From assembly GCA_029001845.1 (NCBI GenBank), contig JAREWP010000052.1, forward strand, positions 1-40,729: DNA of 40,729 nt, in the 5' to 3' direction. Below, one piece after another: positions 33,206 to 40,729 of this stretch; the first letter of the stretch is position 1, and each line of letters opens with the position of its first letter. The notes beneath the pieces were generated by a model. That model worked only from the letters and a program-made list of their open reading frames with translations. It did not search any database and was not told the origin of the DNA. A program made the position numbers and the translations under genes. The DNA comes from Candidatus Magnetocorallium paracelense. GTDB taxonomy: Bacteria; Nitrospirota; Thermodesulfovibrionia; Thermodesulfovibrionales; Magnetobacteriaceae.

Positions 33206-33805
33206 CTACTCCTTTTCTCCTTTATTATGCTCCATTATAACTTCGTCGACGATACCGTACGCCTTGGCCTTTTCGGCGGACATAAAGTAGTCTCTGTCAG
33301 TGTCGTCCTGTATTTTCTCCAAGGGCTGCCCTGAGTGTGAGGACAAAATACCGTTCAAAGTATCTTTCATTTTTAAAATTTCTTTGGCATGAATCTCAAC
33401 ATCCGTGGCCTGTCCCTGAAAGCCTCCCATTGGTTGGTGAATCATAATCCTTGAATGGGGAAGTGCGAATCTCTTCTTGTTAGTGCCTGCAGCAAGCAGA
33501 AGAGCTCCCATACTGGCCGCCTGACCTATGCAATAGGTTGCGATATCGGGTTTTACATATTGCATTGTATCGTATATGGCTAAGCCGGATGTAACGATTC
33601 CTCCGGGGGAGTTTATATAAAGATGTATATCCTTTTCCGGGTCCTCGGTTTGTAAAAAAAGCATTTGCGCGATAATGGTGTTTGAAACTATATCGTCCAC
33701 GGCAGTGCCAAGAAAAATGATTCTGTCCTTTAAGAGTCTTGAATATATATCGTAAGCTCTTTCAGACCGTCCTGTCTGCTCAATTACTATCGGGATAAAA
33801 CTCAT
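33206..33805 (-). CDS. clpP: ATP-dependent Clp protease proteolytic subunit ClpP
   Basis: 199 residues, the standard length. The serine protease triad is visible: Ser in [11 protein letters not shown] (about 98), His in [12 protein letters not shown] (about 123) and Asp in the [14 protein letters not shown] region (about 172). The N-terminal [20 protein letters not shown] and RIIFLG motifs are canonical. Fourteen subunits form the barrel that degrades proteins unfolded by ClpX. It directly abuts tig (no gap), so translation is probably coupled. Confidence 0.98.
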   Translation of the reverse strand: MSFIPIVIEQTGRSERAYDIYSRLLKDRIIFLGTAVDDIVSNTIIAQMLFLQTEDPEKDIHLYINSPGGIVTSGLAIYDTMQYVKPDIATYCIGQAASMGALLLAAGTNKKRFALPHSRIMIHQPMGGFQGQATDVEIHAKEILKMKDTLNGILSSHSGQPLEKIQDDTDRDYFMSAEKAKAYGIVDEVIMEHNKGEKE

Positions 33806-35062
33806 TTATTCTCCTTTTTCGATTTTCGCTTTTGAATATATTAGGTCCATAACCTTTTCTCTGTAGATCATGTCTCTGATTCCGTCAAGTGAACCATCGC
33901 CCTGATTTTTATAAAATTGTATCAGAGCTTCGGGCGACATTGACATCATTTGAGACAGCATGTATATTTTTTCCTGTATCTCATTGTCGGCGACAGATAC
34001 GTTTTCCCTGTCTCCGATTGTGCTTAGTATAATCATTGCTTTTACACTCTGCTTAACCTCGTCTTTAAACTCTTCCTTCAGCGCCTCCTCGGTTTTATCT
34101 TTGTGTTTGTCTGTCTGCCGTGCTTCTGCAACTATTTTTGCAAGCTCCGAATCGAGTATGGACTGTGGTACTTCAAAGTCATGCTTATCTGAAAGCGATT
34201 TTATCAGCTTGGCTTTTTGCTCCTTGATGAGGTATTCCTTTTTCATCTTTTCAAGTTCTTCGCCGACGTTCTTTTTCAAATCCGCGATGCCGTCAAAACC
34301 AATATCCTTTGCCAATTCGTCGTCCAGTTCCGGTATTACAAACTCTTTATTGTCTTTTACCGTAATTTTCAGGTTAACCCTTTTTCCGTGAAAGTCCTCT
34401 ACAGGGAAAGTGTCGGGAAAGGAATCGGTAATTTCTACTGAATCTCCAATATTCTTCCCTAATAAAGCGTTAAAGGTGTTTTCCGGAATGGAGGATAATT
34501 CGAATCTCACATATTGATCTGCATAGGTGTTGTTATTATCAACGTCTTCAAAATCCAGTACAACCAGGTCGTCTTCACGGATTTCCCTGTCAGCAGGCTC
34601 ATATGCGCCTTTACTTTTTTGCAGACCCTGTAATCTGGCATTGATTTCATCGTCTTCTATTTTTACGTCTATCTCCTTAGTAGGGAGCCCTTCATATACG
34701 AGATTTTCGATTTCCGGACGTACTTCCATCAAACATACAATTTTGAGATCGATGTTTCTTTTGAATTCGCTTCTGAAATCCGTTTCGAACACAGGCGTAG
34801 TTATTGGTGTAAGCTTACTCTCCTGAAGGGCGCCGGAAAAAGATTCGGCCACAATCCTGTCAAGTACATCCTTCTCAACGTCCTTTCCGTATTTTTTATC
34901 CAGCAACGATACAGGCACTTTACCTGGCCTGAAACCGGGCAATTTGGTCCTTCCGCGCAGTTCGTTAAGGGCTTTTTTAATCTCTCCCTCTACAATATCT
35001 GCTTTTACTTCAAAGGTGAGCCTCTTTTTTGTTATGGATATGTCCTCTACTACACAGTTCAT
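33806..35062 (-). CDS. tig: Trigger factor (ribosome-associated chaperone and prolyl isomerase)
   Basis: 418 residues. The N-terminal ribosome-binding domain includes the signature region around LPGFRPGKVPVSLL (binds L23). A PPIase FKBP-like domain spans about 150-230 (EDDLVVLDFEDVDN, LLGKNIGDSVEITDSFPDTF). The C-terminal domain is long and helical (YLIKEQKAKLIKSLSDKHDF) and forms the chaperone cradle. It folds nascent chains at the ribosome exit tunnel. First gene of tig-clpP-clpX. Ribosome site AAGGAGA precedes the ATG, and an inverted repeat lies in its leader. Confidence 0.97.
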   Translation of the reverse strand: MNCVVEDISITKKRLTFEVKADIVEGEIKKALNELRGRTKLPGFRPGKVPVSLLDKKYGKDVEKDVLDRIVAESFSGALQESKLTPITTPVFETDFRSEFKRNIDLKIVCLMEVRPEIENLVYEGLPTKEIDVKIEDDEINARLQGLQKSKGAYEPADREIREDDLVVLDFEDVDNNNTYADQYVRFELSSIPENTFNALLGKNIGDSVEITDSFPDTFPVEDFHGKRVNLKITVKDNKEFVIPELDDELAKDIGFDGIADLKKNVGEELEKMKKEYLIKEQKAKLIKSLSDKHDFEVPQSILDSELAKIVAEARQTDKHKDKTEEALKEEFKDEVKQSVKAMIILSTIGDRENVSVADNEIQEKIYMLSQMMSMSPEALIQFYKNQGDGSLDGIRDMIYREKVMDLIYSKAKIEKGE

Positions 35063-35077
35063 TCAGTCTCCTTTTGT

Positions 35078-35155
35078 AACCGTTTGGAGGTATAAAGTTT
35101 CGAGCTCAAAAGTGATATTACGAAATGTTCTCCCTCTTCGAACCTCTAAAGGGTT
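35078..35155. promoter_or_regulatory. Inverted repeat in the tig leader
   Basis: AACCGTTTGGAGGT (35078-35091) and ACCTCTAAAGGGTT (35142-35155) pair with three mismatches across a 50-base spacer, just upstream of tig on the minus strand. The distal arm is preceded by AAAAAAAGGAGG on the minus strand. It could fold to affect translation of tig or be a small repeat element. Confidence 0.35.
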
Positions 35156-35303
35156 ACCTCCTTTTTTTATCTTTCTCCGGGGACTTGCAATTTATTGCCG
35201 GCCCCGACCTTTGCAAACGATTTTTTCACTATCTAATGTAAAATATTGGGTGAACTTATCAATGTAACATATTTTTGCTCCGAAAATAAACAACAGTGTA
35301 CCG

Positions 35304-35389
35304 GAAGCAGCCGTGATGTCCAGCCAAAACAAAGTGGTGTTTGAGTTTACGAGTTTCAGCTTGTTTTGGCTGCACATGATGACTGCTTC
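35304..35389. repeat. Long imperfect inverted repeat downstream of the DUF2400 gene
   Basis: Arms of 28 bases with four mismatches: GAAGCAG, ATGT and CAGCCAAAACAA blocks on the left repeat in inverted order on the right. The loop is about 30 bases. It begins ten bases after the stop codon of the gene at 35399-36268 on the minus strand. Probable terminator or MITE-like element. The remainder of 35063-35398 shows nothing else. Confidence 0.55.
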
Positions 35390-35398
35390 TAACAATAT

Positions 35399-36268
35399 TC
35401 ATACTTCCAGGTAATCCGGAGGATCATGGGTGTTTATCTCGCAATTCCTACATGCACTTTCATCCCTGCCTGTGTTGCAGTATCCCGAAATACCGAGATG
35501 ACAGAGGGCGAAGTCATACTTTAACGGATCCAGAGGATCCAGTTTTTTCAACGCCTCTGTTATCTCTACCGCAGTTCTCCAACTGCCGGATTTTTTTGTT
35601 GTCAGGCCCAGACATCTTGATATCCTCGCTATATGGGTGTCCAGGGGAATAACAAGTGAATTTCCCGGTATCTCTTTCCATATACCAAAGTCAATATCTC
35701 TGTCTCTCACCATCCACCTTAGAAACATATTAATTCTTTTACATGCGCTCCCTTTCCGCGGAGACGGAAAAAACTGCAGTTTACCCGACTGAGAAACACT
35801 GTTATTGTAAACAGGAGTTGTATCGACAGCCAACATATAATCGAAAAAATCAGATATTGATTTGTGCATATTCCCGTTAAAAAAATGTAAGAAGGCCTTT
35901 TTCAGGGAGCCGAATTCTCTGAAAATTATATGAAGTATATAAATAAGAGCCGTTATATCGATACCTTTATTGAATCTGTAAGAAATATGAAGAAAATCGG
36001 ATTTATTCTTTTTTATGTTAAACTCATATAAATATCCTCCCGGGCTTTCACCCATTTGCGCCAAAATCTCATTTATGACCGGCTTAAAAAGGGTTACTTT
36101 ACCGTAAGCCAGAGAAGCTGCTATGTAGCCTGCAACTTCTATATCCGCCTCGACTTTATATTTATGGGGAAACTCAATGGGATCATCCAATACCCTCTCC
36201 CTGAAGTTATATCCCTCATAGAGCTTATCGAGCAAATGTTTGGTTTTGGCTATTTGGGCGGATTGCAT
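35399..36268 (-). CDS. TIGR02757 / DUF2400 family protein
   Basis: 289 residues, normal for this uncharacterised family. Landmarks include RVLDDPIEFPHKY near residue 25, GYIAASLAYGKV, HISYRFNKGIDITALI, RKGSACKRINMFLRWMVRD, the IPLDTHIARISRCLGL helix-hairpin-helix-like stretch and KYDFALCHLGISG. The end carries a four-Cys pattern (ALCHLG, GYCNTG, ACRNCE) like the iron-sulfur loop of endonuclease III relatives. A DNA-repair-type role has been suggested by the HhH similarity but not shown. Start overlaps the upstream gene by 19 bases. Confidence 0.85.
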   Translation of the reverse strand: MQSAQIAKTKHLLDKLYEGYNFRERVLDDPIEFPHKYKVEADIEVAGYIAASLAYGKVTLFKPVINEILAQMGESPGGYLYEFNIKKNKSDFLHISYRFNKGIDITALIYILHIIFREFGSLKKAFLHFFNGNMHKSISDFFDYMLAVDTTPVYNNSVSQSGKLQFFPSPRKGSACKRINMFLRWMVRDRDIDFGIWKEIPGNSLVIPLDTHIARISRCLGLTTKKSGSWRTAVEITEALKKLDPLDPLKYDFALCHLGISGYCNTGRDESACRNCEINTHDPPDYLEV

Positions 36269-37326
36269 GTATTTAACGATTTCACTATTTTGAATACTTC
36301 CCTGATATCGCCGGTTTCTTTCCAGGATTTAATTATCTCCTTTTTTACGCCTGTCGCCTTTGTATAGCCTGTCTCTCCGGCTTTTTTGATCAGGTCCCAG
36401 TCATTCGATTCGACAAAGGTCCGATATGCCTCGATTATTTCAGGGAAGATATACGTTCTCACATCGCCAAGCAACAGGATAAAAAAACTCAACAGGCCCC
36501 TCTCTTTTTGTTTAATTATATAGTTTAGCGGACCTTTTGACGTTGTATCTGCAACGATATCTTTAACGCCTCTCAGGTAAAGCTCGGTAGTCTTGTCGTT
36601 TACACTGTCCAGTAAAGCGAGCCACTCTGTAGAGTCTTCATCTTCCAAAGCCTCCCCCAATTCATGCAAATGAAAAACAGGAGAGAGTCTGTGGGCAAGC
36701 ATTACAATTTTATCATACAGGTCGTCCGATACATGATGGGAGGGATGGATTCCGTAGTCTGTAAACGCCAGATAAAGAGTTCCTTTAAACTTCTTTCCTT
36801 TGAGTTCAAGGAACTTCTCGCACAAAAAGTCGGATAGCAGACGTAATCTTACGATAATAGTGTTTTCCCTGAACATCGAGATCGATGAAGAGAGATCACG
36901 GCAATACTCCTCTTCCCCGTATAGAGAGGAAAAATCTTTTCTGAAATCGCTTTTTTCAGAGAGTCCTGAAAGGAAGAACATAGGCTTTTTGAATATTCCG
37001 TAACCGGCGCCGTAAAGTATTCCCCACTTATTTAAAACTCCATTAATCCCCTTTATATCAAAAGGATCATAACAGGCTTCATCAATGCAGATATCTCCGA
37101 ATTCATTATCCTCCAAGCTCTCCCACAGTGCTTCCCTGTCTGCTATCCAAGCCGATATCTCAGCCCGATCTACCGGCTGAAAGGGAGTCATCGAGTTCTC
37201 CTGTCTGTAGAGCTCTCTCATCCTCATAAGCATTCCACACATGGAATAATATCCCCAGTACTTTGCATCCGACAAATTGCAGTTACCTTTAACCTGGCTT
37301 ACTATATCTTCAAGCTGAAAGTTCAT
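36250..37326 (-). CDS. Uncharacterised conserved protein (Sfum_1244-like)
   Basis: 358 residues, soluble and alpha-rich, without a signal peptide or known catalytic motif. The N-terminus (CNLSDAKYWGYYSMCGMLMR, then MRELYRQ, WIADREALWESLED) and the central LYLAFTDYGIHPSHHVSDDL recall the family annotated as Sfum_1244, found mainly in Desulfobacterota and relatives; that name is from memory and is tentative. No function is known. It is tightly placed between the histidine kinase upstream (stop and start adjacent) and the DUF2400 gene downstream (19-base overlap), so it is surely part of that operon. Confidence 0.7.
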   Translation of the reverse strand: MNFQLEDIVSQVKGNCNLSDAKYWGYYSMCGMLMRMRELYRQENSMTPFQPVDRAEISAWIADREALWESLEDNEFGDICIDEACYDPFDIKGINGVLNKWGILYGAGYGIFKKPMFFLSGLSEKSDFRKDFSSLYGEEEYCRDLSSSISMFRENTIIVRLRLLSDFLCEKFLELKGKKFKGTLYLAFTDYGIHPSHHVSDDLYDKIVMLAHRLSPVFHLHELGEALEDEDSTEWLALLDSVNDKTTELYLRGVKDIVADTTSKGPLNYIIKQKERGLLSFFILLLGDVRTYIFPEIIEAYRTFVESNDWDLIKKAGETGYTKATGVKKEIIKSWKETGDIREVFKIVKSLNTCNPPK

Positions 37327-38901
37327 TTACAGGGACTCCTCCTTTTCTCCGATCAAAGGTATATATACCTTAAATTTCGATCCTTTCCCTGTTGTACTTT
37401 CAATGTTGATAAAGCCGTTGTGCCGCTTTGCTATACTGTAAGCAGCCGAAAGTCCCAGGCCCGCACCGCTGTCGATTTGATCGTCATGAATCGTATAGTT
37501 AACGAAAAAGGGTTCAAAGGCTCTCTTCATTGTATTTCTATCCATACCGATTCCGGTATCCTTTATTTCTATAACGATATATTGCTCCTGAATCCCCTTA
37601 TTGCAATGTTTAAATAAGCTTGTAGGATTTTTATGGCCGATTTGAAGTTCATTACCTGACCATTCCGACGAGGTACTAATTGAAAGAGTTCCGCCGGTTG
37701 GCATGGCGGTTACGGCGTTTTGGGTGATATTAATGATCAATCGCTCAATTTGAGCAATATCCATCATTGAGGTAAGGTCCTCATTTGTTAGCGAATACTT
37801 CGTTTCAATAATACTGCCCGTTAACTCCCCTATCCTCTCCTTTAAAAGTAAAATAACATCATTGACGTCTATATATTCAAACACCGGCTCCTGTCTTTTG
37901 CTTACTATCAGAAGATTGGAAGTAAAGTTCGAAGCTTTATTCACGGCATCCGATATTTTCCTAAGATATCTACTGTAATGATTGTTGTCTCTGCTTTTTA
38001 AAACCATTATTTCCACATACCCCCTTACCGAAGTAAGAAGGTTATTGAACTCATGAGCGACAGCACCTGTAAGCGAACCGATTTCCTCTATTGTCGATAT
38101 TTTTATGGAGCCTCTGCCTGTGTCCTTTCCGGTTTTCTGCTCGCTGCGATTTACGCCTGCTTTCCCGTTGGCTTCATTATGGTTTAACATAGACATAAGG
38201 GAAAACACATCGTCTTTGAAGCGAGCCGGGGATTCTCTGTTTTCCTCATTAGCGACCGCTTTTTTGATTGCCATATTAACCGTCAGAGTTCCGGAAACAA
38301 TTAGCAGGAAACCCAGGACAAAGCCGGCAACTACAATATTTTCGATCACTCTGTTATGTGGTTCTTTGTCGAAACTTAAATTTATATAACCTGTAAGATT
38401 CGTGTTCGTTCCGGTGACTTCAAAAGTCATTGCCATATCATACTTTATTAAGGGATTTCCTAATTTTATTACAGAATCCCAATATTCAAGGGTGCTGTCA
38501 TTTTCTATAAAAATTTCGTTTTGGTTTTTCGTGAGAGAGTTAAAAGTTTCGTTCAAAATTGCTCTGCTCCTCTCTTTTTTTATGTACTCCGGCGCTTTTA
38601 ATGAGCTTACAGCCAGTTCCCCGTCCCTGTTGTAGAGCATTATCGAAGAGAGACCTTCAAAAACCATTATACTGTTGTCAAGTATAAATTTATACTCTTC
38701 GGAAGTCATATGAAATGAGTGATAGGAGAGCAGGTTTGTAAGAAACAGGCCTTTTTCTTTAATACTCCTCTTATAATTTTTGTTCTCGACCATTATAAGA
38801 GCGCAAACAAACAGAAAGACAGTAATTGCGATTAACAGCGAGAAGAGTAGTAAGACTTTGCCTCTGGAGTCTCCGAGAGTTTTTAAATAGCCGATTTTCA
38901 T
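37327..38901 (-). CDS. Membrane sensor histidine kinase
   Basis: 524 residues. First membrane helix about 17-37 (VLLLFSLLIAITVFLFVCAL), then a periplasmic or extracytoplasmic sensor of about 140 residues, and a second helix about 187-210 (NIVVAGFVLGFLLIVSGTLT). A cytoplasmic linker leads to H-box GAVAHEFNNLLTSVRGYVEI and an ATP-binding domain with NITQNAVTAMPTGG, IKDTGIGMD and GAGLGLSAAYSI. The kinase is of the NtrB-like HEFNN type and should phosphorylate a partner regulator. None is adjacent; the receiver proteins further along are candidates. There is a short gap to the DsbC-like gene upstream. Confidence 0.9.
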   Translation of the reverse strand: MKIGYLKTLGDSRGKVLLLFSLLIAITVFLFVCALIMVENKNYKRSIKEKGLFLTNLLSYHSFHMTSEEYKFILDNSIMVFEGLSSIMLYNRDGELAVSSLKAPEYIKKERSRAILNETFNSLTKNQNEIFIENDSTLEYWDSVIKLGNPLIKYDMAMTFEVTGTNTNLTGYINLSFDKEPHNRVIENIVVAGFVLGFLLIVSGTLTVNMAIKKAVANEENRESPARFKDDVFSLMSMLNHNEANGKAGVNRSEQKTGKDTGRGSIKISTIEEIGSLTGAVAHEFNNLLTSVRGYVEIMVLKSRDNNHYSRYLRKISDAVNKASNFTSNLLIVSKRQEPVFEYIDVNDVILLLKERIGELTGSIIETKYSLTNEDLTSMMDIAQIERLIINITQNAVTAMPTGGTLSISTSSEWSGNELQIGHKNPTSLFKHCNKGIQEQYIVIEIKDTGIGMDRNTMKRAFEPFFVNYTIHDDQIDSGAGLGLSAAYSIAKRHNGFINIESTTGKGSKFKVYIPLIGEKEESL

Positions 38902-38960
38902 GGCCTCAGGTGAAAAGTATCAGCGTAAACGGCAATATGAAGAATAAAAAAAATAGGAAG

Positions 38961-39791
38961 TTATTTGTTGTCTATTTCCTGTAATATGGCAGCCGGATCG
39001 ATGGCTCCTGTCAGAACTCTCCCATCGGGAAGAATTATTGTAGGCGTACCTGTAATGCCGAATGATTTAGCAAGCTTTATATTCTCGTCCACTGCATTGG
39101 AGTTGCAGGAAGGTTCGGGAAAAGGTTTCTTTTTGAATTTGCCTTTCTTGTCAAAAGCGTCTTCCAGCGTTTGTATTGATTTATCGCAGATAATTATTTT
39201 TGCTTTCTGATAAGCGTCGGGATGTATTTTCATTAAAGGAAACATCTTTATATATATGGCAATATCTTCTCTTGTTTTCAGCATGTCTTTTAATGCATGA
39301 TGGAGTTTCTTGCAGTAAGGGCAGTCAGGATCGTCGAAGAGAATCACTTTTTTTTCAGCGTCCCTTTTACCCAGGACGATTGCGTCGTCAAGGGGGATTA
39401 AAGAAACATCAACCTTATTCAATTCAAGAACCTTGGCGTGTGTCAGATTTTTTTTACTCTTTATCTGCACGATCTGGCCTACTATAAGATTCTCCTTCGA
39501 AAAATCGATGTATACGAGGCTCTTTTTTCCTCCCCTTTCCAGCTCTACTTCCCAGAGTCCCTTGGAAGGTGAAATCTGTATATTGTTTACTTTGACGCCG
39601 CTGTCAAAAGTTTTCATGATTTCAAGGGCTTCATCGTCGGACAGAGAGTGACACTTGGCGCAGTCGGGTTCGCAACCGCCAAAAGATAAAAGGTTATCGG
39701 CCTTTATCAGAAGAGTTAAAAAAGTCAGAGAGACGATGAAAAGAGCGAATAATATTATTCTTTTTGTTTGAGGCATCGTATTTTTTAACAT
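38961..39791 (-). CDS. dsbC: DsbC/DsbG-like thiol:disulfide isomerase with a CxxCH motif
   Basis: 276 residues. The N-terminal hydrophobic segment (IILFALFIVSLTFLTLL) is a signal peptide or anchor. Right after it stands GGCEPDCAKCHSLSDDEA, containing CAKCH, the c-type heme attachment pattern. A DsbC-type N-terminal region with IQISPSKGLWEVEL follows, then a thioredoxin-like domain with active site DDPDCPYCKKLH, a helical insertion and the cis-Pro loop ITGTPTIILPDGR. It would isomerise or reduce disulfides in the periplasm. Similar CxxCH-containing DsbC proteins occur in Geobacter-type bacteria, where the isomerase may help cytochrome c maturation. First gene of the minus-strand series. Confidence 0.88.
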   Translation of the reverse strand: MLKNTMPQTKRIILFALFIVSLTFLTLLIKADNLLSFGGCEPDCAKCHSLSDDEALEIMKTFDSGVKVNNIQISPSKGLWEVELERGGKKSLVYIDFSKENLIVGQIVQIKSKKNLTHAKVLELNKVDVSLIPLDDAIVLGKRDAEKKVILFDDPDCPYCKKLHHALKDMLKTREDIAIYIKMFPLMKIHPDAYQKAKIIICDKSIQTLEDAFDKKGKFKKKPFPEPSCNSNAVDENIKLAKSFGITGTPTIILPDGRVLTGAIDPAAILQEIDNK

Positions 39792-39863
39792 ACTTTCTGA
39801 TTTATAGTCAAGATTTTAAGCAGCTCCTCTGTCATCTTTTTTCTCTCTCAAATTCAAAGTTAT

Positions 39864-40015
39864 TTATTGTGCGGGTGGAGTAAACGGGCCTCCCTGTGGC
39901 GCACCGAATTTGTCGGCAATTTTAATTATCTGTTTCACAGGTACATAACCTTAGGGAACTTCACTCGTCCGGCTGTCTTGTCCTGTAAGCCTGAGATGTT
40001 ACGATATTTCTTCAT
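39864..40015 (-). pseudogene. Decayed small gene (one frameshift, one nonsense codon)
   Basis: On the minus strand an ATG at 40015 starts MKKYRNISGL. A one-base shift there gives TGQDSRTSEVP, then an in-frame TAA where AAA (Lys) would fit, then GYVPVKQIIKIADKFG and APQGGPFTPPAQ to a stop at 39864-39866. Joined, these give a coherent protein of about 50 residues with a Gly/Pro-rich tail. The span of 152 bases is one short of a whole number of codons, as expected for a single-base deletion. Family not recognised. Confidence 0.5.
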
Positions 40016-40084
40016 TTGTGAAAACCCCTGCCAACAGCAATAGAAATTGCCCTTCAGTAAACCTTTCATGTATAATGAATTCAA

Positions 40085-40729
40085 GTGAAGAAAGCACCGA
40101 ATCCGCATGACAGATTTTTCAAGGAGTCTTTGAGCAGGAAGGAGAATGCCTTCGACTTTTTGAAGAACTACCTGCCCGGCAGGGTGTTGGAATTAATAGA
40201 TTGTGAAAATATAGAGATATCAAAGGACACATTCATAGAAGATGATTTAAGGGAGTACTTTTCCGATACCCTGTATAATGTGAGGCTTGGAGGAAAGCCC
40301 GGATATATATATGCACTTTTTGAACATAAGAGCAGCACTGATGAGTTGACGCTATTACAGGTGTTGGGCTATATGGTGGAAATCTGGAAACTGCATGTAA
40401 AGCAGCATAAAGTATCAAAGGGATTGCCGATAATAATCCCCCTTGTGATATATCACGGAGTGGAGAAGTGGAAGGTAGCGGAGCGGTTGTCGGAAATATT
40501 GGATGGTCCGGTGTTGGAATTGAGGGAGTATATACCTGATTACGGCTATTTGTTATATGATCTGAGCGGATATGGTGATGAAGAGATAAAGGGAGGGGTA
40601 TTACTGAGAGTATTTCTATTGATGTTGAAATATATAAAGAGAGAGGATTTGGGAGAGAAATTAAGAGAAATATTCATGCTGTTGGCGGAGTTGAGCGATA
40701 AGGAGAGGGGCTTGGAATATCTTGAGGTG
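40085..40729 (+). CDS. Rpn-family recombination-promoting nuclease (PD-(D/E)XK transposase-like), 3' end cut
   Basis: 215 codons from a GTG at 40085, directly following an in-frame TGA at 40076-40078, and open to the window end, so the C-terminus is missing. The N-terminus PNPHDRFFKESLSRKENAF and the core DTLYNVRLG, YIYALFEHKSSTDELTLLQV, then LGYMVEIW are diagnostic for the Rpn/YhgA (PD-(D/E)XK nuclease transposase, Transposase_31) family; the metal-binding set is the Asp of SDTLY and Glu-His-Lys of EHK. E. coli Rpn proteins are DNA endonucleases that raise RecA-independent recombination. Codon use (many TTG and AGG, GTG for Val) differs from neighbours, indicating transfer. Confidence 0.88.
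   Translation, partial: MKKAPNPHDRFFKESLSRKENAFDFLKNYLPGRVLELIDCENIEISKDTFIEDDLREYFSDTLYNVRLGGKPGYIYALFEHKSSTDELTLLQVLGYMVEIWKLHVKQHKVSKGLPIIIPLVIYHGVEKWKVAERLSEILDGPVLELREYIPDYGYLLYDLSGYGDEEIKGGVLLRVFLLMLKYIKREDLGEKLREIFMLLAELSDKERGLEYLEV

Noticed and set aside
1-40729. tRNA, rRNA and riboswitch candidates
   Set aside because: No cloverleaf-like block with a TTCGA-type T-arm or conserved riboswitch core was recognised by eye; a covariance-model search would be needed to exclude small RNAs.

Overview
The window reads as the chromosome of a flagellated Gram-negative (diderm) bacterium of moderate GC. It has tandem flagellins, periplasmic amidase and DsbC-type proteins, a tig-clpP-clpX cluster and a corrinoid-activation (RACo-type) protein. 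Gene content resembles Nitrospirota or Desulfobacterota, including a MamK-like actin, a DsbC with a CxxCH motif, a protein resembling the Sfum_1244 family, and radical SAM/B12 enzymes. This placement is inference from protein families; no rRNA or tRNA gene was seen.

Layout. 1-2.3 kb: two tandem flagellins, the first cut by the window edge, separated by a 640-base leader-rich spacer. 2.3-6.3 kb: pdxA, an AAA ATPase fused to a PD-(D/E)XK nuclease domain, an XRE regulator and gene debris. 6.3-13.2 kb: a plus-strand housekeeping run of amidase, GerMN lipoprotein-like protein, murI, rph, rdgB, then ftsH and folP. 13.2-19.3 kb: mostly minus-strand genes (glycosyltransferase, membrane protein, ssb, transglutaminase/TPR protein, RACo-like protein) plus a small cNMP-binding protein. 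19.6-24.1 kb: a B12-type radical SAM protein overlapping a TlpA-like thioredoxin whose first active-site Cys codon is TGA, then an unusual P-type ATPase. 24.2-26.2 kb: HD-GYP and HU. 26.7-31.3 kb: three receiver-domain signalling proteins followed by a MamK-like actin. 31.5-39.8 kb: a long minus-strand series from dsbC-like through a histidine kinase, two poorly characterised proteins, tig, clpP and clpX to a lone response regulator. 40.1 kb to the end: a partial Rpn-type nuclease.

The two strongest observations are these. (1) TGA at 21307-21309 sits in a W-TGA-PYC thioredoxin motif, the frame stays open to 21606, and a plausible bacterial SECIS hairpin follows it, so this is probably a selenoprotein. 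(2) A MamK-family actin-like protein lies directly behind a cluster of receiver/histidine-kinase proteins, with a similar receiver protein just beyond it on the other strand. No other magnetosome genes are visible, which suggests a signalling-linked actin filament system.

The intergenic regions are rich in short non-coding inverted-repeat elements of at least three families. One has 29-bp perfect terminal repeats and a 10-bp flanking duplication; another shows 5-bp flanking duplications. There are also small decayed genes.
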